Below are positions 1 to 10,848 of a DNA stretch of 64,000 nt, piece after piece. The stretch is from Gaertneriomyces semiglobifer. Its lineage: Eukaryota; Chytridiomycota; Chytridiomycetes; Spizellomycetales; Spizellomycetaceae. Within the stretch, counting starts at the first letter, position 1. Each line of letters begins with the position of its first letter. The notes under the pieces are model-generated. The model saw only the letters and a program-made list of their open reading frames with translations, did not search any database and was not told where the DNA came from. Where the stretch lies: assembly GCA_025558075.1 (NCBI GenBank), contig JAHLKF010000001.1, positions 1,674,001 through 1,738,000 on the forward strand, in the 5' to 3' direction. A program made the translations under genes and the position numbers.

Positions 1-1
1 C

Positions 2-598
2 CTCCCGCGTATGGCTGGATTCGAAGGAAAAGTGGAAGGCGATCTGGATCACCTTAATGTAGGGTCCGAGGCCATCAAGTTCCGTAAGGGTATGTTACAC
101 ACTAGCGTTTTCTCAAAAGTCGTCCCAACAAATACGCAATGATCTAACTTTTTTTCTTTTTCAAATCTAGGTTTCCTGTCCAACTACTTGAAGAAGCTCG
201 TCACAGGGTCATATGATGAAAACTTTGTCAAGTACCTCGACTGGGTTGGCAAAATCCACATTGACACACCGGACAAAAAATCCAAAATCAATGTCGAGTA
301 CATCCACTGCAACGCCTTGTTTGCTTGGCTTCACGGCTTCTTGGCCGAGACGTTAGACGCACACCCTGATCTGCAAGCAGATCCTGTGGCCCGGTCAAAG
401 ACGCTTGCGGCCTTCAGCAAACTTCTGTGGATCCAAAACGATTTGTTTGCGAAATACTATGTGCGTGACGGAGCCGAGTTTACGGGTCTCGGCCAGAAGT
501 CGTCGTGCTTTTCAAAACAAAACTGGTTAGGTATCGCTGGAGTAGCCAGTCTGTCAGTTGCCGTTGGCTACGGACTCAAGTGCCTGCTAGACCGTTAG
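2..598 (+). CDS. Protoglobin / globin-sensor domain protein with hydrophobic C-terminal tail (5' truncated)
   Basis: Only the 3' part of the gene is in the window. Exons 2-89 and 171-598 join across an 81-nt GTATGT...TAG intron. The joined sequence has features of the fungal protoglobin (globin-sensor) family: a conserved FRKGFLSNYLKKLV helix, YLDWVGKIH, the VEYIHCNAL helix and the closing KLLWIQNDLF helix. These proteins bind haem and are thought to sense gases; that role is inferred here. The last ~20 residues (NWLGIAGVASLSVAVGYGL and a short basic end) are hydrophobic, so the protein is probably tail-anchored in a membrane. The proximal haem histidine is probably the H of VEYIHC, but this cannot be confirmed without the missing N-terminus. 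Confidence 0.78.
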
Positions 599-650
599 AA
601 TTAATATGGACGCACCTATATCATTCAATAAATATACGTTTCACAGTACG

Positions 651-3016
651 CTAGTTATCTATCTTTGCCTCTACCCCTGTCGCTTTTGGCCAATCGAGAT
701 GGATTTCCAAAACATCCAACTCTAAAACCTTGGCCGATTCTACTTTTAACAAGTCCGCAAGGCAAGGCGTTGTCCTGCCATTATCACCGTGTACAAACTC
801 CTTGACATACGTGCCGGCACTGGTCGTCAAGTCGGCACGGATAACATCCGTGGGTTCCGCTGGGTTAGACTCAGTGGTTGGCGCTGCCGGATATACTCGC
901 AGTTTCTCAATCACTTTGTCTCGCACAAGGTCCGCTCGCCTGTTCCAATTCAAATCAGATTATCGCGGATTGGCTCTTCTGAAACGCCGCTACTTACCGC
1001 GGTACCCGAGTCGGGTTCCGTTGCTTCACCGCAAGGTCCTTGATTTGCGATATTTCGACCAATTGCTCAGGCGTAACCGGTGAAGATAGTTTAACGAGGG
1101 TACTAAAAAACCCCAAAGAAACAAGTCAGAGAGGAGGCAAAGAAGTCATGAAAGCGCAACGACGCACCTATAACTCTTGGACTTCGTGTCAGCCGCGTCT
1201 TTCAAATGCTTGATGGTGTCCCTATTTGGTACAGCGCATCAGTTCGTCATCAGCCACGAGTTGGCATTGTCGGTAAAAAGAGAGGCATACTTGTCCACGA
1301 TTTGGAGATCACGGGCTTCTATCATCTCGACGGCCGCGGTGTTGATATCTTGCTGTAAAGCGGCAAACTCGGCGGACGTCGCTTCCACGCGACGAGGATT
1401 TATGAGTTCGAGATAGAAGGGACGACCACGGCCGAGCATGAGGACATCGGCGTCTTCTCTGCCGGAAGAGTAAAACTTGTGCTCTACAACAAAAGAAAAA
1501 ACAAAAAAGGCGGCGAACAGTTGAGTGATTTGTTATTTGCAAGCGAACGAAAAACGGTCAGGCACGGGGGTTTTACCGTCATTGCGAAAGAATGCATCGA
1601 CTTTCGTGGCAATCAGTTCTTCCACAGAGTGTTCCGCAAGTCGCTTCCCACCAATGATCCACGGCGAGTTGCTGATGCCTCTTCGGAGCTTCAAGTATCG
1701 GCCTAACATGGAGCAACGCGGTTAAAATAGCGTAATGGCGCTTTGAATCCAGCTGTGAGCGTACCTGCAACATATATGGCTGCATATTGTACAGCCTTTT
1801 CTTCCAACTTGGGGAGGGTCGAGATAGCGGGCGGCGGACACATGCCATGTCTAATGATGCATGAAGGTCAATATACGGCGCATCAGGGAGAAGGGTCATC
1901 TATGTTTGTGAACTAACGCGGTGAAGTGCTGGTACGAAAGTTTGTCGACAGATTTCGCAATCTTTTCAAACGAAGCACCGGAAATGATTTGTCGCCCCTT
2001 GGGGGGCATGGATACATCAATGAGCGGCACAAGTAACCCGCAACGAGCACGAAAGGCACGGGTCAGCCACTTACTTTGGCTCTAGCGGTTTTGATTTTGA
2101 AGTCTGCTTCCGGGATTTTGGTCATAAACATAAATTCCTTCTCGGTTTCCTGATGAGTGTAGTGCACCGTCACCATGTACGGACTCTAGAGTACAACATC
2201 AAACGTCAGCAACACTGGCTACTGGCGATCTGACGTTGCTGGGATGAAACAGAACGCGCACCGTAGGGTCGAACTGCAGCCCAGATACGTTCGCGTAGGC
2301 ATCGGACATCAAGTAACGAAACACTTCCTTCACATCAATCGCCCCAGGGAGCTGCTCTCGTTCCTCTTCACTGTGGACAGAATGGGGTTACCAGATGTAC
2401 GCCCAATAAATGCTGGCCAAGCGGCGGCAAAATACCTTAGGCGCTCATTGATCAACAGACTGAAAGATCTCTGACGAATAGCTAACTGCGGCGGCAGCCT
2501 CATGCTTACAACAAATGTTTGATTGGAAGCACCAAGCACATAGCCCTGTTCCTTGAATAATGTATGTGCCTGAGTGGCGAGATCGTCATAATCGACCTGA
2601 AGTAACCCCAAGCATGCGGCACAAGCAACGACATGTTCCCGCGTTTCTGATAATGAGTCGGCTGTAGTAGTGGTATTCGGCGGGTCCCCTAACGTATCCA
2701 CCGCAACGGCGTCTGTCTCTGTCTTAATACGCTTTGTCGGCGGTTGTCCTTCAACCTCTGATTCCTCTGCCTTGATCTGCGCGACATCATCTGATTCCAA
2801 TCCTGTCTTAGCTCCCTCCTTGTCGACTGCTCTTGATACGTAGGAGCGTTTCCACTGTTGCATAGCATCTTTTAACTCGGCATGAATGGTTCTATCTCTG
2901 ACCCCCAAAAATCTCAGAACACACCGAGGACAACATTGGCTCTGCGACAACACCGCAACCACACGACTCGCAGATGGAACCGTCTCTAAAACACTCGCCG
3001 GAATGCTCTCCATGAC
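651..3016 (-). CDS. PUS10: tRNA pseudouridine synthase Pus10
   Basis: Ten exons: 2436-3016, 2262-2370, 2075-2185, 1918-1997, 1765-1850, 1577-1702, 1291-1483, 1168-1221, 998-1102 and 651-939, read right to left, giving 577 residues in frame. Pus10 makes pseudouridine in the T-arm of tRNA. The N-terminal zinc-binding part has CPRCVLRFLGV and CAACLGLLQ. The catalytic part has VAGRY, SPWIIGGKR, SSGREDADV with the expected catalytic Asp, GRGRPFYLELINPRRV, and at the end TYVKEFVHGDNGRT and ELDVLEIHLDWP. An acidic, poorly conserved linker lies near residues 80-140. The start is chosen at the Met before ESIPASV; in-frame ATGs at 3037 and 3091 are alternatives. It is head-to-head with TRM10, another tRNA-modification gene, about 240 bp away. 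Confidence 0.92.
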
Positions 3017-3275
3017 CATCGTACGTCCTACGGTCATAATGGTGCGTCGGTTTACGTTCACCAGTCTGTTCCAACTTGGATGAAATTTCATGTCCCCACA
3101 CAAAAAACATTTCTGGTTCACCAAAAAACAACCTCCGCGCGCGCTTTTGCATTGTTTTTGTTTTTTGACATTATATGCGATCTGCGTGTGAGGAAAAGTG
3201 GTAAAGGATTCCACAGGATTGATTCAAGTGCCCTCCTCGTGGGTACAAGCAGGGATGACAGGACGAACCCACAGC

Positions 3276-4437
3276 ATGGCGTTTCCGGAAGAAGAACAAA
3301 CGTCCCAGGACGACTCTCCGTTAGCGAAAGAGTCCGCCGTTGGAGAGAATAGCGTCGTCGTCCAACCCATGTCCAAAAGGGCTAAAAAGAAAGCCGCGAA
3401 ACAGGCCAAGTGGGAGGAAGGCAGAGAACAACGCAAGGAAAAACGGAAAGAGAAACGAGCTGAACTACGCACACTTCGGAAGGAGAAGATCCGAAATGGG
3501 GAGTTGTCTATCCCACCAAAGATCAATGAATGCGAGCGTGAACCATCGACCATGGGTGTCATCATTGATCTGCAATTTCAAGATAAAATGATTGACAAGG
3601 AACATAAGAGCACGGCACAACAACTTGGGCGATGTTACGCGATCAACAGAAACACCAAACGACCAGTAAAATTGACATTCTCAAGCTTCGGAGGAGCTGT
3701 GAAAGGGAAATTAGAGATACAAGCCAAGGATTACATGAATTGGACGGTAAAGGCGGCTGCAACTTTCGTCCTGTCTCGGACGGGTATGCTTAAACTCACA
3801 TCTTGAACTTTGGTAGAAACCAGGCAAAACCCAACTGACACTAACTCCCGAGCCTTACCACACTGTTACGGAACCGACCCATCTCGTATACCTTACGGCT
3901 GACTCTCCGAATGAAATAGAAGACTTAGATGAAACCAAGACCTATGTGATCGGCGGCATTGTCGATAAGAACCGGTACAAGAACCTTTGTTATAATGAAG
4001 CACAGAAGCAAGGAATTGCTACCGCCAAGCTACCGCTAGGAAAGTACATTGACCTCAAGACGCGGAAAGTATTGACTATCAATCATGGTGCGTTGTGCGC
4101 GCAGCGTGCGTCACTCGAAAGAATGATATCTAACGTGAATCTTTTAGTTTTCGAAATCATGATCAAGTATTTGGTTGAGCGGGATTGGGAAAAGGTACTA
4201 TTGGAAGTGCTACCGCCGCGAAAGGGGGTGAAAGTCAAGGGGGCGACGGATGATGAGGAAAGTTCAGACGAGGATGATCAGCAGATCCCAGCATCAGATG
4301 TCGCTATCAGCCGTGATTCTGGTGAAGAGGATGGAGTCATTGAAGGTGCGAGTAGCGCATCGGCAGCGGATGACTCAGCTGACGCTGACGCTGTTCTGGA
4401 GGGTAAAGAAGGCGTGGATACTGATGCCAAGCCGTGA
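3276..4437 (+). CDS. TRM10: tRNA (guanine-9-N1)-methyltransferase Trm10
   Basis: Exons 3276-3746, 3817-4087 and 4148-4437 give 343 residues. The second intron (60 nt, GTGCGT...TAG) is a multiple of three and reads through in frame, so an ORF scan would hide it; removing it restores the family motif TINHVFEIM. Trm10 methylates N1 of G9 in tRNAs using SAM. Seen: a lysine/arginine-rich N-terminal helix (about residues 30-75), then the SPOUT core with VYLTADS, YVIGGIVDKNRYKN, LPLGKYI and RKVLTINHVFEI, and an acidic tail rich in D/E. An upstream in-frame ATG at 3258 would add six residues. It shares a short divergent promoter with PUS10. Confidence 0.93.
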
Positions 4438-4703
4438 ACGTGATATGCTGTGTGGGACAAGCATCCACCAAGAGCCTTTGCGCTGTGCAAGGTTTAAGAG
4501 GGAATTTACTATTTAATCAATGTCTCTACAGTTTGTTGGTGGCAGAGCCCCGACGATGCGGCGCAAATCGTGCGAAAGAAGCACCAGAACATGTTCCGCA
4601 GTCCGTACGTGAGCGGTAGCTATGTATGATAGATATATAAATAGTGTGGGCAGGTGTAGACGTACGGGTGAACAGCCAAAAGTGCGAGGGCGAAACAGTA
4701 TGT

Positions 4704-5926
4704 TTATTCATCGTTCTCAGCGTCATCACCATCCTCTTCATCACCAGAGATCTCGGCGTTCTCCCGTTCCTTCTGGGCCATAAGCTTTGCGAGCTCTGCG
4801 TCATCGTTGGCGCTTACAGCTCTCGGGCTCATCTTCACTATTAGCGATCCACCCTGACTTTTTATGGTCGACTCCATGACCTCGATGGCAGCTTGCATCG
4901 TTGCAATGCCAGCAGTCTTATCCAGTGAGCTGGTAGTTACTACGTATAATGGGGGAGCGACCAGCTTAACCTAAAAAGGGAGAACCAATGGTATCAGCAT
5001 TGCCTGCAAAGTGACGTTTTGGTCCACCAGATACATGCGACATACCTTGATTGGCACTTCTTCAGTAGAGACACCCTCACCAGCCTGCAGAGCAGCCTTG
5101 ATAGCGTCCACGCCCTCATACGCAAAGCATGTCACCTCAACGTCTGCCCGGATCTTGACCGGATTCGGGGTCATTCGTCTGCGAATACCGTTGAGGACTT
5201 CGTCTCTAACTTCATCGGAAATGTCCATTGATCCAAAGACAGCATCCGGGTCACTGAGTGTTCCGCCGTGAGTATTTTTGCACAGCCAATTTGCACGCAC
5301 GAGTGTGTGATAAAAAGTACTCACTTGATGGCCAATCTGAACGCTTCAAAGGCTCGTCCGGGATACGATCTGTCCAGCGGCCAGACGTATTTTTCGAGCA
5401 GCTCCTCCAGGCTAGAACCGGTCTTTTCTGCAACATGTCTCATGATGCTATGCACGGTCTTTGCTTTATTATATTTATCTTCGCATTTCGCAATGTCTTC
5501 GGGCGATACTCGACGTTTTGACAAGTCAATGTATCCCTTGTCCTTGTCTACTCTCAGTACGACTACGACCTCATTTCTGCCGACACGGACGAGTTTCTGT
5601 ACGGATCTGATACGCTTCCTGGACAGTTCACTGAGCAAGATCATACCCTCAATGTTATTGTACTCGAGCAGTTGAACGTATGCTCCCATCTCGGCAATTT
5701 GTCGTACGTTGGCAACGACCAAATCATCTACCGCTGGGAACTTGTTTTCGTAGAATCGGCATAGCAGACGGGATTGCTGTTCATCGAGTTCGGCGGCAGC
5801 GGTGGGGGTGAAGGTAGCCCGAACTACGTCGATATCATCATCGGCGATGTCGTTGCCAAGGTTGGGCGCCGAGAGAGTGGGTTGCTCGTCGTCAGAAGAC
5901 ATGTCTTGATGTTCGGCAGCCATCAT
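4704..5926 (-). CDS. SUI2: Translation initiation factor eIF2 subunit alpha, with N-terminal extension
   Basis: Exons 5325-5926, 5046-5253 and 4704-4970 (right to left) give 358 residues. eIF2-alpha is the regulatory subunit of the initiator-tRNA-carrying GTPase eIF2. The S1 RNA-binding domain ([37 protein letters not shown]), the helical domain and the C-terminal alpha/beta domain ([31 protein letters not shown]) are present, with an acidic end. The phospho-site equivalent to Ser51 is intact in [13 protein letters not shown], at residue 102. The usual start lies just before CRFYE; here about 50 extra acidic residues precede it, with no in-frame ATG closer than the one before SSDDEQ. It converges with TRM10. 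Confidence 0.95.
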
Positions 5927-6978
5927 TTCTTATTAACTGTAAGCGCTCCAGTGTAATCTGTCCGAATTCGCCTGCGAAAATAAAAACATTTTGTGACGAT
6001 CGCAAACTTGGTGCAAATGTGGTTTCTATGCCAACAAGGCGCGTCACTGCGAATTCCCGTCGCGCGTTGAACATGAATTTGTTGCACTTCAATTCCATTG
6101 GGCAAGGCAGGAAGGCGACGTTGCGATATGCAAGCATGCATATGGTTGGTTGCATGAGAGTATGGGATTTATGATGAAACCAGAATGCTCTAGATCTTAG
6201 ATACCCTACGTACGAGTTATTGTACGGCTCTAGTAAACCTTCCATCAAACGCGCACCTACTCGATATATCAAGTCTTCAACCAGCGTGCAGCATTACACA
6301 CTGCAATGCGGTGGAGTACGCACGCTATGACTTTGCTACCGCCTTCAAATTCATGGGCATGTACGCACGTCTTATTACATTCCAAGCAGCTCTCTGTCTC
6401 TGTCTCTGCCCTTCCATATTTCCATCGAAAGTCAGATTCTTGGTTCACCAAGCACGTCTCACTTATCAATCAGGATGAGCCGCTGAATTACAACCCGCCT
6501 CACGTGAGATGTACGCCGTGTAACACTGATTTTGTGATCGATATCCCCAGATAATCAACACAGACACAGGCACATGCAACGGCGCGTCGCAGTTTGCCCC
6601 TTTTTCCCACCGCATTTGCCCCCACTTCCCCAAATTCCCACACACAAATGCGCCGCGTTAATTCAATCCACTTTAGCCCCCAATTACATGCACACACTCG
6701 ATCTTACTTTTAGGGTGAACGGCTGTTTGTGTTGTTACTACATAGTAGTAGGAAGGAGTGATCATCGTAGTATTTAAGCTTGTTAGAGCATATAGAAGCC
6801 CACCACCTTGCATTCCCCCTCTCGTCCTCCTTTTCCCGTACATATTAGTAGGACTGGTCTTCTCTCTCACGCTTCTGTTGAACACAAGTGGTAGAGTAAA
6901 TTATTGTTAGACCGTCTGTTTGTCGTCGTCCTCTAGCATTTATCTGCCTCGCAACACACCGTCAACGTTGTTTAAAGA
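5927..6978. other. Intergenic, divergent promoter region
   Basis: About 1 kb between the starts of eIF2-alpha (-) and methylenetetrahydrofolate reductase (+). It holds C-rich stretches around 6590-6650 and T/C-rich stretches just upstream of 6979. Open frames here are short and show no family features. I see no RNA gene. Confidence 0.6.
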
Positions 6979-9042
6979 ATGAAGGTCACAAAGAAAATAG
7001 AACGTGCAGAGTCAGAAGGCCGGTGCTACTGGTCGTTCGAGTACTTTCCTCCAAAGACCGCTACCGGTGTCATCAACTTGTATGATCGCATGGAGCGCAT
7101 GTACCAACTCGGTCCAGAATTTATTGATGTGACATGGAACGCTGGAGGAAGCAGCTCGGATGTTACCATGCAAGTATGTCAGACCGCACAGTCTGTATAC
7201 GGTCTGGAAACGTGCATGCACTTGACGTGCACCAACATGCCGCGTGAAAAGATTGATACCGCTCTCAAAGAAGCAAAGGCCGCCGGTATTCAGAATATTC
7301 TCGCCCTGCGTGGGGACCCGCCGAGAGGACAAGAGAACTGGACAAAGTGTGAGACTGGATTCTCATATGCTACGGACCTCGTCAAGTATATTCGTCAAGA
7401 ATACGGCGATTACTTTTGTATTGGTGTGGCCGCATACCCAGAGGGTCACACCGAGAACCCGGACAAGGCAGAAGACATGAAACATCTAAAGGACAAGGTG
7501 GACGCAGGAGCGGACTACATTGTCACTCAACTGTTCTACGACACCGACTTGTTCTTGGAATGGCTGGCACAATGCCGAGAAATCGGCATTGATATTCCGG
7601 TTCTTCCGGGAATTATGCCGATTCAGAGCTTTGGGGGCTTCAAGCGTATGACTACGCTATGTAAGACATATGTACCTCCAGAAATTCACGCTGCCCTGGA
7701 GCCGATCAAGGACGACGACAAGGCTGTCAAGGAATATGGCGTCAAGCTGGCAGTGGACATGTGCAACAAGATGAAGGACGCTGGTGTCCGTGGTTTCCAC
7801 TTTTACACACTCAACCTTGAACGGTCGACTCGATTAATCTTGGAAGGCCTTGGATTTGTTGCTCCTGTGGAGCAAGTACGTCCCCTGCCCTGGAACCCGG
7901 TAAGATACTCACCAGGCCTTTCGGTGCTGACCGTTTTCTTATACGGGTGCCCACCTTTCTGTTTCCTTTCGTACTGATTTTCAAGTTTGATCTTCTGCAG
8001 TCGTTGGCAAAGAATCGTGAAAAGGAAAATGTGCGTCCGATTTTCTGGAAGAACCGCACGCGCAGTTACATTTTACGTACAGAATCTTGGGACGACTTCC
8101 CCAACGGTCGTTGGGGCGACTCTCGCTCACCTGGTGCGTATGAGTCTTGGATGGAGTGCTTTTTCCATTGGTCACTTATATTGTTTGTGCTGCAGCTTTT
8201 GGTGAAATTGACGGTTACGGCGTTGCCCTCAAGTACCCTGCTGAGGAATGCCTCGCCATGTGGAACCATCCGCAATCCGTCAATGACATTTTCACACTCT
8301 TTGCCAAGTACTGTATGAACGAGCTGAATGCGCTTCCTTGGAGTGACCAGCCGCTATACCCCGAGTCCGAAGTCATCCGCACTCGTTTGGCCGACATCAA
8401 CTCTAGAGGATTCCTTACTATCAACAGTCAGCCTGCTGTGGATGGAGCTCTTTCATCGCATCCCGTCTACGGCTGGGGGCCCAAGAATGGATTCGTGTAC
8501 CAAAAGGTATGTGACCTCTTTGTACGTTACAACGTGGAGCACAGCGCTAAATGACAAGCTTACAGGCGTACCTCGAGTTCTTCGCATCACCGGAAGCGGT
8601 TGACAAAGTCATTGAGAAGATCAACAAGCACTACCCGTATGTCACCTACTATGCCGTAAACCGACAAGGCGACTTGCGCACAAACACTCAAGGTGACTCT
8701 CCGAATGCGGTTACGTGGGGAGTTTTCCCGGGCCAAGAAATCGTGCAACCCACTATCGTGGAATCTGCCAGTTTCATGGCATGGAAGGTCAGTTGCAGCA
8801 TGTTCCCGCCTGCGCATATTAGTCACTCCATACTGAACGGGACCCTTTTTTAGGATGAAGCGTTCGAACTGTGGAACAAGTGGGGTGCCCTCTACGAGAA
8901 GGGATCACCGTGCGCCACAGCTGTTGGATCCATTTACGACTCATGGTTCTTGATGAACGTTGTAGACAATAACTTCAAGGATGACCAAGGCATCTTCAGC
9001 ATTTTTGATGAACGGGAAGCGACTCCACCTGCCTCTAGGTAA
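6979..9042 (+). CDS. MTHFR: Methylenetetrahydrofolate reductase
   Basis: Exons 6979-7899, 8001-8133, 8196-8506, 8566-8787 and 8854-9042 give 591 residues, close to the usual eukaryotic length (~600). It reduces 5,10-methylene-THF to 5-methyl-THF for methionine synthesis. The N-terminal FAD barrel shows FEYFPPKT, the conserved Glu after WSF, ALRGDPP, YPEGHTE and [11 protein letters not shown]. The C-terminal regulatory domain begins near VRPIFWKNR and continues with [41 protein letters not shown] sequence and the WGVFPGQEI block. All four introns are 59-101 nt. The gene ends with a TAA directly after an arginine codon. Confidence 0.96.
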
Positions 9043-9451
9043 AAACGGGTATGATACGCAAATTTTGGATGTGGAGCGTCTGTTAGGTGCTGGATTTTTT
9101 CTGTATCGTAAGGGATTTCGGATGTTGTGGACATTGGGCGGCTCTGAAAGACACATTTTTTCCGACTTTGCTCAAGCTCGGGCTATGCCTTGCTGTACAC
9201 TTGTAAACAATGCTTTTGTATGATGCCATTGCTTATTTGTCCTGGGTGCGAGATGGCATCCCCGTTCTGTACAATATGAGACGTCGCCATCAGGCAAAGA
9301 ATGCTCCAGCCAACTAACAACCCAGTCAAGTAGACAAGTAGCAGGGAACATCATATGAATGTCATAGTGAATCACACCCATTTTCCGGATCCATTTGTCC
9401 ATTTCATTTTTTTTTTCCAATGATAATCTATGCGCATCGACTAACCACCCA
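9043..9451. other. Intergenic, convergent 3' regions
   Basis: Between the 3' end of MTHFR (+) and the 3' end of the complex I subunit gene (-). Contains a T-run near 9407-9418. No gene, repeat or RNA seen. Confidence 0.6.
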
Positions 9452-10219
9452 CTATTCCTCCCATCGGTGCTTAATCTTCACATTGCTAACATCGATCTGA
9501 GATCCCGGTTCTATCAGACTCACCGAGCCACGCTCAAACTGTCCCGGAAACGAGGCACGGTACGATCTCGGCTTGAACTCCTTTGCAAGGATCAACCTAT
9601 CATCCGCCTCACGCTGGTGCACCGCGATCCAGTGTTTCGATTCCTCCTGGGCTTTTTCGGCCGTGTACTTTGACTGCAACTCTCCGATCCACTGTGTGAT
9701 GGGATGTACGTCCTTGTCGCTGGCGTAGTATTCGTTCAATCTGTAGAGTCCGAATCCGGTAGCGACAAAGAAAATGGCTTTGGTCCAGAACGGGGAGTTG
9801 AAGGTTTCGGCTTGAGTGATGGTTTCTGCACCCGTGTGGGTCGCTTTGTCGAATGCGGTGGAAGGAGCCGGGTATATCTCGTCAGGGCCACCCGTCTTGA
9901 AGTGTCCCGGGTAATGGTATTCGTGAGGCCAGCTATTGAAAGGCGGAATAGGAATGAGGGATGGTTAACACATATGTTTGAAATGACTCTCAACGGCATT
10001 TTGCTTCCCCCGTTTTAAACAATTCGGGTTTTTGGGCAAAGTTGAATGATTATCCGTGTCTACGAACCTTCTAGCGACTTCCAACCATTCCTCTTTGTGC
10101 ATGGGCGTTGTGGGTTTCGAACCGTGAGAAGCATCTGCCATGGTTCGTACACCAAGAGGTCGTCGAATGGCGACTAAGGCACGGGACGCCCGTACAGCTG
10201 AGCGCGAGAACGTCGACAT
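9452..10219 (-). CDS. Probable mitochondrial complex I accessory subunit (17.8 kDa / NUXM-like)
   Basis: Exons 10068-10219 and 9452-9932 (right to left), intron 135 nt, 210 residues. The N-terminus (STFSRSAVRASRALVAIRR) is rich in Arg/Ser with no acid, a typical mitochondrial presequence. One transmembrane segment follows near residue 130 (TKAIFFVATGFGLYRL). The C-terminal half (ESKHWIAVHQREADDRLI) recalls the fungal 17.8-kDa/NUXM subunit of NADH:ubiquinone oxidoreductase, where a similar HxxxxxxAxxDR segment follows a membrane helix. That match is from memory of the family and is moderate; a mitochondrial single-pass inner-membrane protein is well supported regardless. It is divergent from ODA1. 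Confidence 0.62.
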
Positions 10220-10848
10220 TTTGTTCTTACTTCCCGCTACCTTTAATTCCCAATGGGCGGAAGTGAATATTTCTGCGATACTTTGTTGCAAGATCAGACG
10301 TTGAACACTTTGCGTGTGGTGCGAGAAGCGTCGAAGCCGTTGTCATCCCAACAAGCATCTGGAGCAGCTTACGGAACCAGCGGAGTTTGCTTGGTGAACG
10401 CGTTTAGCGCTGAACCGGTTGAGGTTATGTGTGGGGTAACCACTTACAATGATGCCGGAATGAAACATGGTGGAGGTCCTACATCCCGGATAGGAACTGA
10501 AATTTCATCAAGTTGAGAATAATTGTGAGAAAGTGGTTTGGCGTAGGCTTGATCAGTTTGACGATGTTGCATCTCCTACGATTTTGAACACCACTTGCGC
10601 GCTTGCACTATGAATAGTATCAAACACCGTAGCAGCGAATTTGGGATTGGGGGCAAACCCTCAACTTGCAACGTACAAGAGTTTCTCCGGTGGGCCCCCT
10701 TTTGGTTATAGAAGGTCGCGAATCATCCCAGAGTTTATTTCTCCTGGCTTCCGTAGCGTTAGAAAACTATTAAGCGATTGTAGACCAGATCTTTGAAAAG
10801 AACTTGCGTTATCGTTATACTGGGAAGACTACAGGCGCGGGGGTGATT
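10220..10848. other. Intergenic, divergent promoter region
   Basis: Between the start of the complex I subunit gene (-) and the start of ODA1 (+). No convincing coding sequence, repeat or RNA gene. Confidence 0.6.

Noticed and set aside
4434..4703. Short ORFs between TRM10 and eIF2-alpha
   Set aside because: They lie in convergent 3' regions and lack similarity or good start context.
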